Under the pieces are notes generated by a model that saw nothing but the letters and a program-made list of their open reading frames with translations, was not told the origin of the DNA and searched no databases. Positions 1-19,819 of a stretch of 64,000 nucleotides of DNA are shown here, in pieces (position 1 is the stretch's first letter; every line of letters starts with the position of its first letter). The DNA is from Distichodus sexfasciatus (taxonomy: Eukaryota; Chordata; Actinopteri; Characiformes; Distichodontidae). Where the stretch lies: NCBI GenBank assembly GCA_032718565.1, contig JAVGVS010000001.1, forward strand, positions 6,957,162 through 7,021,161, read 5' to 3'. The translations under genes were made by a program, and so were the position numbers.

Positions 1-9
1 GGTTCTCAT

Positions 10-1850
10 CAGAAAAAAGAGCCGGAAAGCTGCCAGATTCCAGGTCCTGCATCGGTCAGTCCATCAAAGTCCCAGTCGACACTGGAGCCACTGTCATCGT
101 CCTCCTCACTCCGTCACAAGTTCTGTCCTGGATGCTAAGGCATGTGCATTAATCCTGAGCGGAGGGCAGTGGACCCCAAATGGCCATCCAAACATGGTGA
201 CTACGTTTTTCCATGTGTCCCTGGCGGAGTCGTACTCGTGTATGACAAGTCTGTTTTTGTTGTGATGAACAATGAAATAAGCAAAAGCAGTTTGTTGTTG
301 TGTTGTACCCTTGGTAGTTCAGGGGCTTTTGCTGTCAATGGGTATATCCAGATAAATCTCCCTCCCCTGAGGCCGGATTTATCGCTTTCTACAGGAATGT
401 CACAGAGGCAGATGATCTGTTCCTGAAAGATGCAGGCCTTGTGGAGTTTGTTGCGCTTTAATGATCCACGCTGGTGCCAGTGGTTCCTCTTGGGTTCGTA
501 ACAGAGCATTCTTCTCTTGTTCACAACATAAAGTCGCTCATTGACTGTCACAACTTGCATCCTACCTAAAGAGTGAGGCAGAGAAGCTACAAACATCCAC
601 TGGTTCCTCTGAATGCTGTAACATTCAACCTCTTTTAGCCTGGTATCAGTAACAGAGTCTCTGCCACCAAGAATGTAGAGATGCCCATTGAGGTAGCCAA
701 TGTATGAGTGCATTCGGCTTAACAGCCTCTCTGCCAGATCCTGCCAGCAGTTCAGCAAAGGATTATACACCCAAAAGTGCTTGGACAGGTGTGAGGCGAG
801 ATACAGAGTGTTCTCTGGTGTGGCACAGACTAAAAATGTCTCCATGGGAGAGCGCTTGAAGTTCTGACTGCTCAGATTAATGACTGGAGATGCCATGGAG
901 TAGATCTCCTCTGTGTAGGGGTCATAACACATGAAAGGTTCATTGGGTCGGCCAAAGAACAGCACCATTTCTTTTGCACTTTTACCAATTCTCTGTTTCA
1001 TAAGATTCACACCCTTTGAAATCATACTGCTCTCCCCAGTATTAGACAAATCTAGAAAACTAGAAATATTATTTTTAATTAAAGGCTTTGTCTTAAGGCT
1101 TTCCAAATATACCCTGTCTTTCTCAGTGAACAGTGACCACCGGACACATTTAAGGATGTGAAAGCGTCTTCATTATCTGGGAGGCAAGTTATTTTCAATC
1201 CAGTGTATTGCAACTTCGCAGACTTTCCTTTCATAATCAACATCCAAAGAGTCCAAAGTGAGAATCTCTTTCATTTGCTTCATGTCTAATTCACACAGCT
1301 CCTTGCCACTTGCGCTCAGCTGGGCAAGTTCTTTGCTATGAACTCCGATTAGGCTTTGCTTTTCAGGTCAGGAATTATTAAACGTGTCCTTAAATTTCCA
1401 AGAACCCCGAAGTGCAGTTGGAGAGGTCCAGCCTCCTGGTCATAAAATCTGCACAGGCGTGTCTAATGTATTCCAGCTGCAGCATGTTGGCAGCCACGTA
1501 AAGTCTCTGCACGTTGCTTTTCTTTATTGTCACTTTTCCGGTGTAACAATAGTCGTGTTGACAGCCACCAGGTCTGCATCCAACATCATGAATTGTTATC
1601 ACTGCTATAGGTGCTCTCTGAGAGCCCTACCTGTGTATGCTCTTGAAATAAGGACTCGCCGCCGCCAAGATGTTCCGGTTGCACTGGAAAAGTTTCCCTG
1701 AGGCCTGGTTCTGATCCAACAGCTGCTGATCTGCTTCTACTTCAATGGCAGCATCGACCCAAGTTGAGAGTCGTGAGGAATTTCAGTTCCTTCATCATGA
1801 GCATGATTGGAATCTTCCAGCTCCTCGGGTCCATTAAAAAGCAATTTACC
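10..1850 (-). pseudogene. kbtbd6/7-like BTB-kelch pseudogene
   Basis: Reading the minus strand gives a BTB-BACK-kelch protein closest to vertebrate KBTBD6/KBTBD7 (CUL3 adaptors, one coding exon in mammals). From the N-terminus: a GPEELED segment near 1825, a BTB segment at 1760-1620 with CNRN and AAASPYFKS, then DYCYTGKV and NVQRLYVAANMLQLEY at 1570-1480. A BACK-like part lies at 1400-1150, with LDSLDV and KCVRWSLFTEKDR. Kelch repeats follow at 1106-200 (FFGRPNEPFMCYDPYTEEIY, YILGGRD, KEVECYSIQRNQW, CDIPV). An acidic tail (EEDDDSGSS, then VDWDFDG) ends near position 10. The frame is broken repeatedly: small indels in the BTB around 1580-1600, a frame change at the end of the BTB near 1395, a stop near 1365, two adjacent stops near 1170, and frame changes near 390 and 270. 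Only the central kelch block (201-1106) stays open. I read this as a decayed gene copy. Because the parent is intronless, retrocopy and tandem duplicate cannot be told apart here. Confidence 0.85.
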
Positions 1851-3790
1851 GAAAACCATTTGTGAAGGTAATTCAGAAGCGTTGTTATTTCACTCGTCAG
1901 TGAATATGCCCAAGTGGTTAGTCAGGTCCACAGCATCTGTGTTTTCCACATTCAAACGGTCGCCGGTGCAAGAATCGGATCTAAAGCACATTCCCTGCTG
2001 TGGAAGTAACGCGATCACAACGCATTAGGTTTCGACCGAACCGCGAGCCCATGTCTCATGAATCAACACGCGCACGCAACTGTGGAGTCGGTTTGGTTTT
2101 TAGCGTAAACGTTATTACAATTGTTAACACCGTCTTTACTCGGATTGACTCATCGCGTTCCAGGGGTTAACGACGTAGCGCGGCGCAAACAAACATGCTA
2201 GCCCACGAATTGGAGCGTACGGCTGAGACCGTATCATAAAATGAATCAATTTTTCGAATCCTCTACAAATCCTTGAAATCGGCTCCTCACAGTCATTTAG
2301 GAACCCTCCTTGTTATGCTCAAATGTTAGCATTAATACCTACGCTAATTTAAGACAGACGACTTTCATCTACACACGAAGTCATGCAAATAGATCATTTC
2401 AGAGTTTATATTGGGTTCTTTTTAACCAGTGTAGATTTAATAAGGACGTGAACGTTTAAGTGTTTCTGAATCACTGTTAGCCTGAAGACGAATTTATTCT
2501 AAATTGTTCACTCGTTATGTGGAATGAGCAATATCACGTGCCATTCGCGCTATCGACGATGTCCTTGTACTTTGATTTTGGAATTAGAATTGAGTTTTTT
2601 GTTTCACAGTCGACTCCTTGGAATCGAATTAAAAACCGATTCAGAGTCGGTTCAAAAATGTTAAGATTCGAACAGCACTGACGGCGCTTATTGGCTGGGC
2701 GCACTGAGCCCTGCGTTATGTAGTTCGGTTGACACTGCGCGTCCTTGTTTACTGCGCTCCAGGCGATCTGCATCTACCCGTATATGAACAGTTAAAAGCA
2801 AATGCGTGTTGCTTTTGTTGCTAAGCAAACTGTTTTGAGTTTTAAATAACCAGCACAACTGCACAAGCTTCCCGTTTTAGTGGGCAGCTGGCTTTTTGCA
2901 ACACACTTTATATTATATCCGCACAAATAGTAGTGATTGTCGTTATAGTGTTTATTATTTTGCTGCTTGGACTAGGCTTTGCCCCAAAGTATATAATAAT
3001 GCAAATGAGATTAAAAGCATTAGCTTTTATTGTGCTGGAGATTTTTAGATTATGAATTTTGTAAGAGATTAAGGTCAATAAAACAGTTACGTTGCTTCTC
3101 TGTTGCCCTAAATTAAATGGGAGCAACACTTACCATTTCTCACACATAGCATACTGTTCTTTGTCTCATCAATGTATTGTTTAAAAGTTTATAAGAATAT
3201 CATGGAAAGATCAGTTCAAATGTCTTGGGTCTAGGTTTTGAATAAAATCTAAATGTAATGTAATCTAGTAAACACTAGGTTTATAAATCAATAATGCAGT
3301 CCCAGTGAGATCTAGACTAATAAAATGAAATTCCATGCTCGTCAGTTGGTATTGGACTAATATTATATATACCAATTGACAAAATGTAATCTCACAGTAC
3401 CTATTCAGTTTGATTAAATACCTTAAAGATTGCATACCTGGTATTGTGATCGGTCAAAACAACATTGAAAACTTACACTTACATTTAGAGCATTTAGCAT
3501 AAACTCTTCTCCAGAGTGACTTCAGGGACAGTCTCCCTGAGAACAACTTGGTGTTTAAGGTTTTTTTCTCGGGCCAATAATGCTTAGATAATAGGTTGTA
3601 CAATTGACTTGCTATGTCATTTGTCTTGTTTTACACTTGTTTAATTTTTCATCTTATTTTACCAGGAACAAAACACATTAGTTATAGCTGCGATTCAGTT
3701 CATTGATTCTGCGCAGAGCGTCCTTGTTGTCTATAGTCGCCAGCGAACCTTGATGAAATGGAAGCAAGAACGCTCCACTCGGCGACTAAA
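1851..3790. other. Intergenic, no gene recognised
   Basis: This spacer separates the kbtbd-like pseudogene from the death-domain ORF. The part next to the pseudogene (about 1850-2250) is relatively CpG-rich and could be the remains of its promoter. The rest is AT-rich with only short ORFs. A fragment at about 3470-3550 resembles a dispersed fish repeat that also appears in degraded form near 62110. No conserved coding exon was seen. Confidence 0.5.
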
Positions 3791-3969
3791 CTACCAGTGA
3801 CCCAGTGCGAACATCGCGGTCTCTCTGCACCAGGAATCACGGCGCCCTGCTCGCTCCAGAGCGTCCTGCAGCAGTTTAGTCTTGTTAGGCTTGTCCCAAG
3901 ACCGCTCATACCTGGTTGATAGGTCAACATAAAGTTTTATGTACAAGAATATATATACATATATATATA

Positions 3970-4026
<57 letters not shown>

Positions 4027-4410
4027 ATATATACATACACATACCATTATGTTATTATGATTATACATATGTATATATATAGTCTTATAACTACTGAATA
4101 ACTTGTGTTCATGTAATAGATCCTGCTCTACCATGACTCCAGCATGCATTTGGCTTGATCCTTCTTTTCTGTAGATGTGGTGTGAAACTGCCTGACTTCA
4201 TTCCTTGTAAAACCCAGTTCATATGCAACAACTGTCCACTCAAACCGCAGCTGCTTGGATATGTCTTGTATTGACTTCATGTTGATCACAGCATCCTGAG
4301 AGATAAAAACTGGGTAAACTATACACAAACTTTTATATTTTTCTACTATTCCTAATCTTCTTTCCAGATAGACTTGTAAAAAGACTTACCTCTTGAGCTT
4401 TACTTGGCAT
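3791..4410 (-). CDS. Small stand-alone death-domain protein, 3 exons
   Basis: Three minus-strand exons, 4410-4390, 4295-4132 and 3911-3791, join into one 101-residue ORF ending in TAG. Each intron has good borders: donor GAG|GTAAGT with acceptor CTCTCAG, then donor CATG|GTAGAG with acceptor CAACCAG. The phases agree: exon 1 ends in phase 0, exon 2 has 54 codons plus 2 bases, and exon 3 supplies the last base of a Trp codon. The start ATG follows AAAA and the protein begins MPSKAQED. Residues about 15-90 read as a death-domain fold: ISKQLRFEWTVVAYELGF for helices 1-2, then TRNEVRQF, then AKCMLESWYERS, then KLLQDALERAGRRDSW. The Trp, the ELGF turn, the ML-x-W element and the terminal GRRD are hallmarks of the family. 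Death domains assemble into signalling platforms with other death domains; the partner here is unknown. An upstream non-coding exon ending at 4603 (donor GTAAGTGC) is possible. It could instead be the 3' end of a larger gene or a relic. I do not recognise an orthologue. Confidence 0.65.
3949..4033. repeat. (AT)n microsatellite
   Basis: A run of alternating AT broken by single extra T residues. It lies in the second intron of the death-domain ORF, and the Tyr/Ile-only ORF across it is an artefact. Confidence 0.95.
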
Positions 4411-6102
4411 TTTTGTCCTGGCAATTCCTCTTGTACAAAGCCTTGCTATTCATGATTATTCCGTACATGATAAGAGAAAGTCAATGTGCATAAAAATTGG
4501 AACTGAACACTGCCATGGTTATAATACACATACATTAAATATTTCTAATTCTAATGTTAAATATAAGATAATAAATAGTAGTACATAATTTAAAGCACTT
4601 ACTTTTTGTGGTGCAAAACTTTGTGCTTTGCTCTGCCTTACAGTTACTAAGGAGATCCAACACACACCTACCCTGTTAAAAATTAAGTTTACTCAATCAA
4701 GTCCATAGAACATTACATCATGCTTTGCGATTTCGACTCACTTAAACAAACTAACTGAAGTTAGTTTATCTAACATTGAGTCTAGCTGGAAAATTATTGC
4801 CACACAGATTCTGTCAATTAATTTTTCTAATAAGGAATACTCTTAGATGTTTTATCAAAACGAATTTGTTATCAATAATTGCTTTTTGTAGACTCAGCTA
4901 TAATAAAAATCATTAACCTATGAATCTATATACACTATCTGTGTACTTCTCTATGCATCATTTAATCCACTATTTGTGTATTTTTCTATTTTCTGGTGAA
5001 TAACAGCATTGATCAACTTTACAAAAGGGATACAAGGTTCTAGAATGACCACAGAACTACACTGACCTGTGTCCATGTGATGCTGATATCAAATTAGTAT
5101 ACAAAATGTTCTCTCAGAGAGGCTCCTTCGTGCTTGAACATTAATTAATGTTGTCCATTGTTTGAGATTCAACAAAGATTATTTCATATATATTTTATTG
5201 TCATTGTGCCCTCTACAGGCAATATTCCTCCATCGTGTTATCTCGCATTCATTTATAAATGTCACATTCATTTTCTCAGAAAGATTACAGTTGGTCAGTT
5301 GAAAAGTCTTTATTTCAGTGTTAAAATACACTTATCTGCATTCTCTTTCAGGTTTAGCAAAGTCTTAATGTGCAAATTATTAGCAATGCTCTCTCATTTG
5401 AGCTTGTAAACACACAAATATGCATGTTGCGCTTTTGCATTAAGAGGCATTGTACTTAGAATTTGAGACATTTCTATGAGAACAAGATTACTGCCAGTAA
5501 CTATTAATCTATGTGTAATATCGACAAAAACAAACCGGTGCATAATTCAAATTTGTACTTATTGAAATACTATTTGTTTTCACAAGTATGGTGTAATTTA
5601 AATTCCATATCACTTATGCATTTATCAAAAACTACAAAACTTTAGAGAAACATGTTCAGTAGTACTAGCTGTGCTTTGTAAAACAGACCTATACTTGGCA
5701 CAAATCTGGTTGTTCTCATGTAACAATTCAGCTTGACAGTGAAAGTGCCATTTAGGAGTACAATAAATGACTTTAAAAACACTTGACATCAGGCACTAAA
5801 ATGTCCAAAACCGCATCTTTTCTAATGAATAATCTCATTTGCTGGGTTTCCATATAGACTTAAAATAACAGTTTTCAGTTAGGGGGAGTGATGTGCATGT
5901 AAACAATAGTATGCATAACACTCAATATTGCAATTATGGTTTTAATATTGCATCAAAGCAATTAACACTGCTGACCCTTAATTCCACTGATTATCATCAT
6001 ACTCCTTATTCTTGTTCTGTTTTATGAATGAACAACAGCTTTGCCCAGCCAGCTGGGCCTCAACACTGTTGGCTGGGTGTGAGCAGCAGTGGTTGTGCAG
6101 CA
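4411..6102. other. Upstream of death-domain ORF / slain1 3' flank
   Basis: AT-rich sequence without a recognisable coding exon. On the minus strand a strong donor at 4602/4603 (CAAAAA|GTAAGTGC) suggests a leader exon for the death-domain ORF. The part next to 6102 should hold the slain1 3' UTR. No certain polyadenylation site was chosen. Confidence 0.4.
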
Positions 6103-14698
<8,596 letters not shown>

Positions 14699-14950
14699 TG
14701 GACAAAAAGGTACAAAAACAGGGAGAGGAGGGAAACGGAAAATGGAGGCGGCGTCGTTTTGGCCCGGCTGGGTCCAGTTCCGGACGGGTGGGGGGTTTTA
14801 GGACTGATCCCACTTGGGAACCGTTTAAAAGGACTGGGTTCGGAGCAGAGACACGCTGGATGCTGATATGCAGCTGGAGGCACATGAGAGATCCTCTCTC
14901 CTCCCCTCACGCACGCGCGCGCACGCGCACCCGCGGCCGTGCTGTGTTTA
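14699..14950 (-). promoter_or_regulatory. slain1: slain1 5' UTR and CpG-rich promoter region
   Basis: Immediately upstream of the slain1 ATG the sequence is GC-rich, with an alternating CG/CA tract (CACGCACGCGCGCGCACGCG) near 14909-14930. This suits a CpG-type promoter. No TATA box was assigned and the start site is not known. Confidence 0.45.
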
Positions 14951-15601
14951 TGAAGGGACTTTTCACTCGTTCCCGTTTAGTTCAAAGCTGCAACTTTCCT
15001 ATAGAACCTTTTATAATATGAACGGGCCTCTTACACAAAATAGTTATCACGTAGCCACAATAATATCCAGACAAATTTGACAATGTTTTAGGGCAGGGGT
15101 TTTCAACTGGTTAAGTCAGAGGGACCACCTTTTAGACTAAGCAGTAGTCTGCAGCCCCCTGTGTGAGTCGGGGAGGGAGTGTATTTTTTTCTATTTATCT
15201 AGATATTAAGATGTAGCTTTACAGCTGGTTTGAGACATATAAAAGTAGCGAATATTTGGATTTAAAGAGAATAGATTCAATAAAAAAAACCAGAAAAGAT
15301 CAAAATGTTTTTATTGATAAATACTGCTTCCCACAGACAAAGACATTACTATAACACTTTTTATCAGTTGACGGCTCATGGCAGATACCAAGTTCACTTT
15401 AATTGGTAAATTTTAAGTTTAGATCAAAAGAAATCGTAAGTCAGTTCTCTTCCTTATTGCTGATTCATCAACCCAACACTCCCGGATATACATATTAGAA
15501 TTTAGATACGTTGATTATAACAAAAAAAATTGTGAAAAGCATATGAAAAAACTGAAAATTCCTTCATATCTGTGAGTTCCAAGAATTCGCACAATTTCTC
15601 T
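14951..15601. other. slain1/scel intergenic spacer with scel 3' UTR
   Basis: The spacer between the slain1 promoter and the scel stop codon is only about 650 bp. The side next to 15601 should be the scel 3' UTR. A repeat-like fragment lies at about 15095-15180. No other gene was seen. Confidence 0.5.
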
Positions 15602-16123
15602 TCAATGAAGCCACTTGTCTGTAAAACAAGCAAATGTGTTGATTTTAGATGAAGGATTGGTCATTGTATACAGTAAACATCGGGACAATAGAGGCCTTAC
15701 CCTTGGTAACACCCATGCAGCTGTCACAGTGAATGGCACGGCGGTAAATCCACATGCTGTCCCCAGCCTTCAGGTGCCCCAGAGAACTATTACACACCTC
15801 ACACTGTAACAGAGATCCGGAGTGTGAGTGAGGCCAATGATCCAGTAAGAATTACCTCAAAAACTGTAAATGGCCGCTTACAAATATGAAATCGCAACTT
15901 TTATTCTAACATTAAAGATGACAATATTATGAAACTCTACATCATTGTATTTAGTTTTTTATTCAGTTATAAAATAGATACTAATTGCCCCCCAAAAAAA
16001 TGAAAATAAGTGACCTTGAAACAGCTGGCATGACACTGTATGTCCACATCTTCCAGAAGCATCTTGACATCAGACAGCATTGGTTTGCGGCAGTATGTAC
16101 AAATATCTCTCTCAGTGATTTTC
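15602..16123 (-). CDS. scel: scel LIM-domain exons (last three)
   Basis: Three exons (16123-16015, 15803-15701, 15618-15602) encode ERDICTYCRKPMLSD, then DVDIQCHASCFK, CEVCNSSLGHLKAGDSMWIY, IHCDSC and the stop. The two CxxC pairs, HxxC and HCxxC match the LIM zinc ligands, and AGDSxWIYR is a sciellin signature. The donor of 16015 is the weak form AAG|GTCACT. Confidence 0.92.
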
Positions 16124-19100
16124 CTGTGATAAAGTATAATAAATGTAAAACAGATGAAATTAAGTACATGCTATGTATAGCATTGCAAACAACAATTTTT
16201 ACATGTATTCATGAGCCCAGAGAGTAGCTTGTTCCTACCTCTCAGGTGTTGTGTACACAGTTTTTACAGTTCTCGATGTGTAGGTATCAGAAAGGTAATC
16301 TTCAGGGCTAAAAACAAAAAAAGGCAATATTTTTTATTTATTTAATGTTTAGTTATATTTATATTGTAATGATCAATAATAAACATTCAGTAAATGATAA
16401 TTGTTAGAATTATGTATGCCCTTAAATATAATTATCACATCATATTGTTTACCATAGTTAATTAGTTTTGGCTAGTTTCAACATGTAATCGCATTAAATA
16501 GTTTTTTTCCATACCAACTCTCTGTGTACGTTGTAGTAGTGTAGGTTGTGGTGGAGCCATTAACACTATGACGTTCATACCTGTGCGTTTAAAATGCATC
16601 AAAATAAAAAGATAAGCACAAGTAAAAACAAATTTTAAATGTTTGTCTCTATTTGAATGAATAAGTCAGTTTTACCTGGTAGGTGATGAGGTCTTGGATG
16701 TGGAGACCACCGTACTGGAGGTGTAATCACTTGGTCTGTAATATTGATATAATGCCATGTTAAAAGTGTACCGGTTGCTGCGTGGTGGCAGAGCTCTTTG
16801 GTATGGTCATGCGAACGCTGGAGTCTAAGTGAGGGGTTCTACCTGCTCTCTTTGTAGGAAGTTCTTGTATACTTTGCAGGACTGGTTTCACTGCTTTTGT
16901 CATCGCTGAAAGGAGTTACAATATGTAAATGTGAGATTTGAAAGTAACCACAAATGTGTTCAAGAGAAAAGAAAAAACAACTACACACCCCACCCCACAT
17001 TCCATACCTAATGGTGTCAGGTGCTGAGTTTGTTGATTTGATGGATGTTGGTACAAGAATATCAAACAGCTGATCCTCAACACTGGGGGGATTAATAAAG
17101 TATTATAGGATTTTCATGCATGAAGCATTTCCTGAATGAACATTCATATAATATTTTAGGATTTCTCACCTAGATTGAGAATGGCTGGAATAGGATGTCG
17201 TCTTGGATGATGGTACGTCACCGTTGCTAGTGAAAGTTTTGGTGCTGCAGATAAGATAAACTCATGAGAAACTTAATATCATATGCTGACCTAGTTTGAA
17301 GATTATGGGTCAGTAGGAGAACTGCTTTTTCCTGTTTACCTCGTAGAGGTTTTGATGGTTGAGGTTGGTGTTGTCACTGATTTGACAGTTTTTTTCTCAT
17401 CTCTAAATGTAAGAAAAGAGTCAGTGTAGTTCTCAAGAAATTAACAACAAGAAGAATTTGTCAGTTTAATTACTCACTGGTCTATGGTTTCCTTAGAAGT
17501 AACCACAGAGGGTGTGATGATCTCTGTCTTGGAAACACTTGAGCTTAAGGAATTAAATTAAGAGGCATTATTTCAAACCACAATCTGTGTCTTTTGATCA
17601 TATTTAAATATAATATCTAGAAGGTTAAATTTTGCTCATACCTTTTTACTTGAGTCTCTTTAGTTTCTGCTGGAGGCTGAGTTTTAGTTTTTCTATAAAC
17701 AGAATAAAATGAAATATAATTTCTTAGACAGGTTTCATCACTTCATGCTCTATTGGACAAGGCAGGTGATAAAGTGTTGATGCTATTTTAAATATGTAGC
17801 TGGTAGGCAAATTCATTTAAAGGGAGAAGCAAAGGTTTTCTTTCATTCGTCTCCATATATGCAAGACAAAGCTGGGGAATGTAAAAGACCTGAGGATAAA
17901 GTGAGCACCTTTCACTTTTTAAAAAGCCAGACGGGGCTTACAGCAAAAGAGGGTTGTAACAGACAAGATGGCATTCAACATACACATGCAAGAAAAAGAG
18001 AGTAATCACTATGACTGTATATCAGGTTTCCAATGCATGCCAATGGGGAGAATATTTAGAAATATGTGTATAGATATGTGTTTACCCATTGCTGATAGTC
18101 TTGACATCTGAGATAATCTTCTCTGTGAAGGTTTCAGATTTGGTTGGGGATTCCACTACAGATGTCCTGTGGAGATGTGAAGAGATTTAGCATTTAGGAG
18201 GTTTTAAGTAACTAGATTGTACTGTCCTATATCTAAAGAAAGAGGGTTTCTGCCCAAGACAGATTTTACCTGGTGCTAGTCACAGTGGTTATAGTATCGT
18301 CCGTGCTAGTTTTGACAGTAGTGCTGAAACATAAATCAAATAGTTTTTACACAGACCATCCCAGAAAAAGAATGTGACAGTAAACTAGGTGTGCCAGGGT
18401 GTGTCTCACCTTGTCTTCGGCTCCTCTATTACTGTTTTTTTAGTCTCCTTGGTTCTGTAAAAGTTGGGTGGAGAGGTTTTAGAAACTTTAAATGTTTCAA
18501 ATATTTTTCTTAGTGCATTTTACTTTGGTTCTAAGAAAAAGTTCAGAGTTCAGAAACAACTTAATAAAGATCTACAATCTATTATATCTAAAAATAAATA
18601 TATATTAAGCAGTTTAATAGCAACAAGCGTCACTTACATTGCATTTGGAGAATCAGATTTCACAGATGATGTTCTGTAAGACAAAATATGTATATTTATA
18701 ATAATAATAATTATTATTATTATTATAATATATTTTTGTATTATTAGTAGTGAGTAGTAAGTTGTGGTTTAGCTACATTTTAAAAGGGAAAAAATATAAA
18801 CATTTTATTAAGGCTGAAATTATAAAAATTGCAATCTAAAATTTTTAATGCATTTTACCTGCATGAATCAAGTTCATCCTGACTTGCACTGAATCTTCAA
18901 GTAAAAGGAGTGTACATAAAATGTCAATAATCATTCCTTTCTATTTCATGTTTCACAAAAAGTTAGAATGTTGAACTGCGAGAACTAGCTTCCTTTAGTT
19001 AGATTAATTCATCCTCATGGCTTATTCTTGTTATTACCTTCGAGTTAAGGCCTGGACAGAACTTTTTTGGCTCGTCTTGGAGGTGGTGGTGGTAGTGACT

Positions 19101-19803
19101 GAGGTTTTATCTGAAGGGCTGCCAGAAATATTGCAAAAATACGTATTACATTTACAATTCATTCATCACAAAGTCATTATCTTAAAGTTGTTCCATCATT
19201 TCAATACCTGGTAAGATTTTCAGTAGACCTAAACTGGCTCAGGACAGCTCTACCAAAGTTTGAATCCTGGCTGTAACATTTATCAGAAAAGGAAAAGTAT
19301 CAGCACATTATTATGTCAGTGTCAGTAATGTATAGTTACAAAATGACTAGTGAAGACTGAACTGCACAACTCCCACAGACAGATATTACTAATGCTGCAC
19401 TATTGAGATTTCATTATATAGTGGGTCCGAAGATGATGTCGAAACTTAACTCACTCTACTGATTTATCATTGTTTAAGTCTTTCTTGATCCAGCTGTTGT
19501 CCTTCAGCAGGGTTTTCTTCTTGCCATCATCCACAGCTTTAGTGGAAGTATCTGCAGCATGCAATAAGCATAGTTAATTCATTCATATTCCTATTTACAA
19601 AAATAACCTACACAACTAGAATATTTTTATATGTTTTTTTGAATGTCTGATGAATACTTTACAGTTGTCTTTTCTTAAACAGGACCCTCTTACAACATTT
19701 TGTCTTTTTAACTGTACTGTTATGGTTATTAGTTTGCAATTGTTTAAAATATTGTCTCACCTTTTTGAAGAGGATATGATTTCCTGCTGGAGGCGTAAGA
19801 CAT
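15602..19803 (-). CDS. scel: Sciellin, 21 coding exons, 450 aa
   Basis: Sciellin is a precursor of the cornified envelope with a repeat region and one C-terminal LIM domain. Coding exons (minus): 19803-19761, 19551-19455, 19270-19208, 19118-19038, 18894-18859, 18673-18638, 18454-18410, 18323-18270, 18166-18086, 17692-17642, 17543-17478, 17402-17340, 17244-17170, 17082-17008, 16905-16843, 16735-16676, 16580-16515, 16307-16239, 16123-16015, 15803-15701 and 15618-15602. They total 1353 bases, 450 codons plus stop, in one open frame, which strongly supports the model. The N-terminus MSYASSRKSYPLQK leads to LLKDNSWIKKD and a FGRAVL segment, both conserved with mammals. The linker is rich in Thr, Ser and Lys. 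The LIM part is CTYCRKP, CHASCFK, CEVC and IHCDSC, ending VTKDKWLH. The protein is shorter than human sciellin (about 690 residues) and its linker units are diverged from the mammalian repeat consensus. Confidence 0.94.
16239..19270 (-). CDS. scel: scel linker: 16 consecutive symmetric exons
   Basis: Every exon from 19270-19208 to 16307-16239 has a length divisible by three (36 to 81 bases) and the same entry phase, so each can be skipped or duplicated without breaking the frame. Typical products are PSDKTSVTTTTTSKTSQK, TVKTSTDDTITTVTST, PSDYTSSTVVSTSKTSSPTR and DDKSSETSPAKYTRTSYKES. The exon at 17082-17008 is different, encoding EDQLFDILVPTSIK. Sciellin linkers are proposed transglutaminase substrates, and the Lys/Gln content fits that. 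The unit lengths point to growth by exon duplication followed by divergence. Confidence 0.85.
18695..18735. repeat. (ATA/ATT)n simple repeat
   Basis: Trinucleotide ATA then ATT units in a scel intron form a short near-palindromic AT tract. Confidence 0.85.
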
Positions 19804-19819
19804 GGTTTATGTTGATATT

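Noticed and set aside
3916..4101. Plus-strand Tyr/Ile ORF
   Set aside because: It is a translation of the AT microsatellite.
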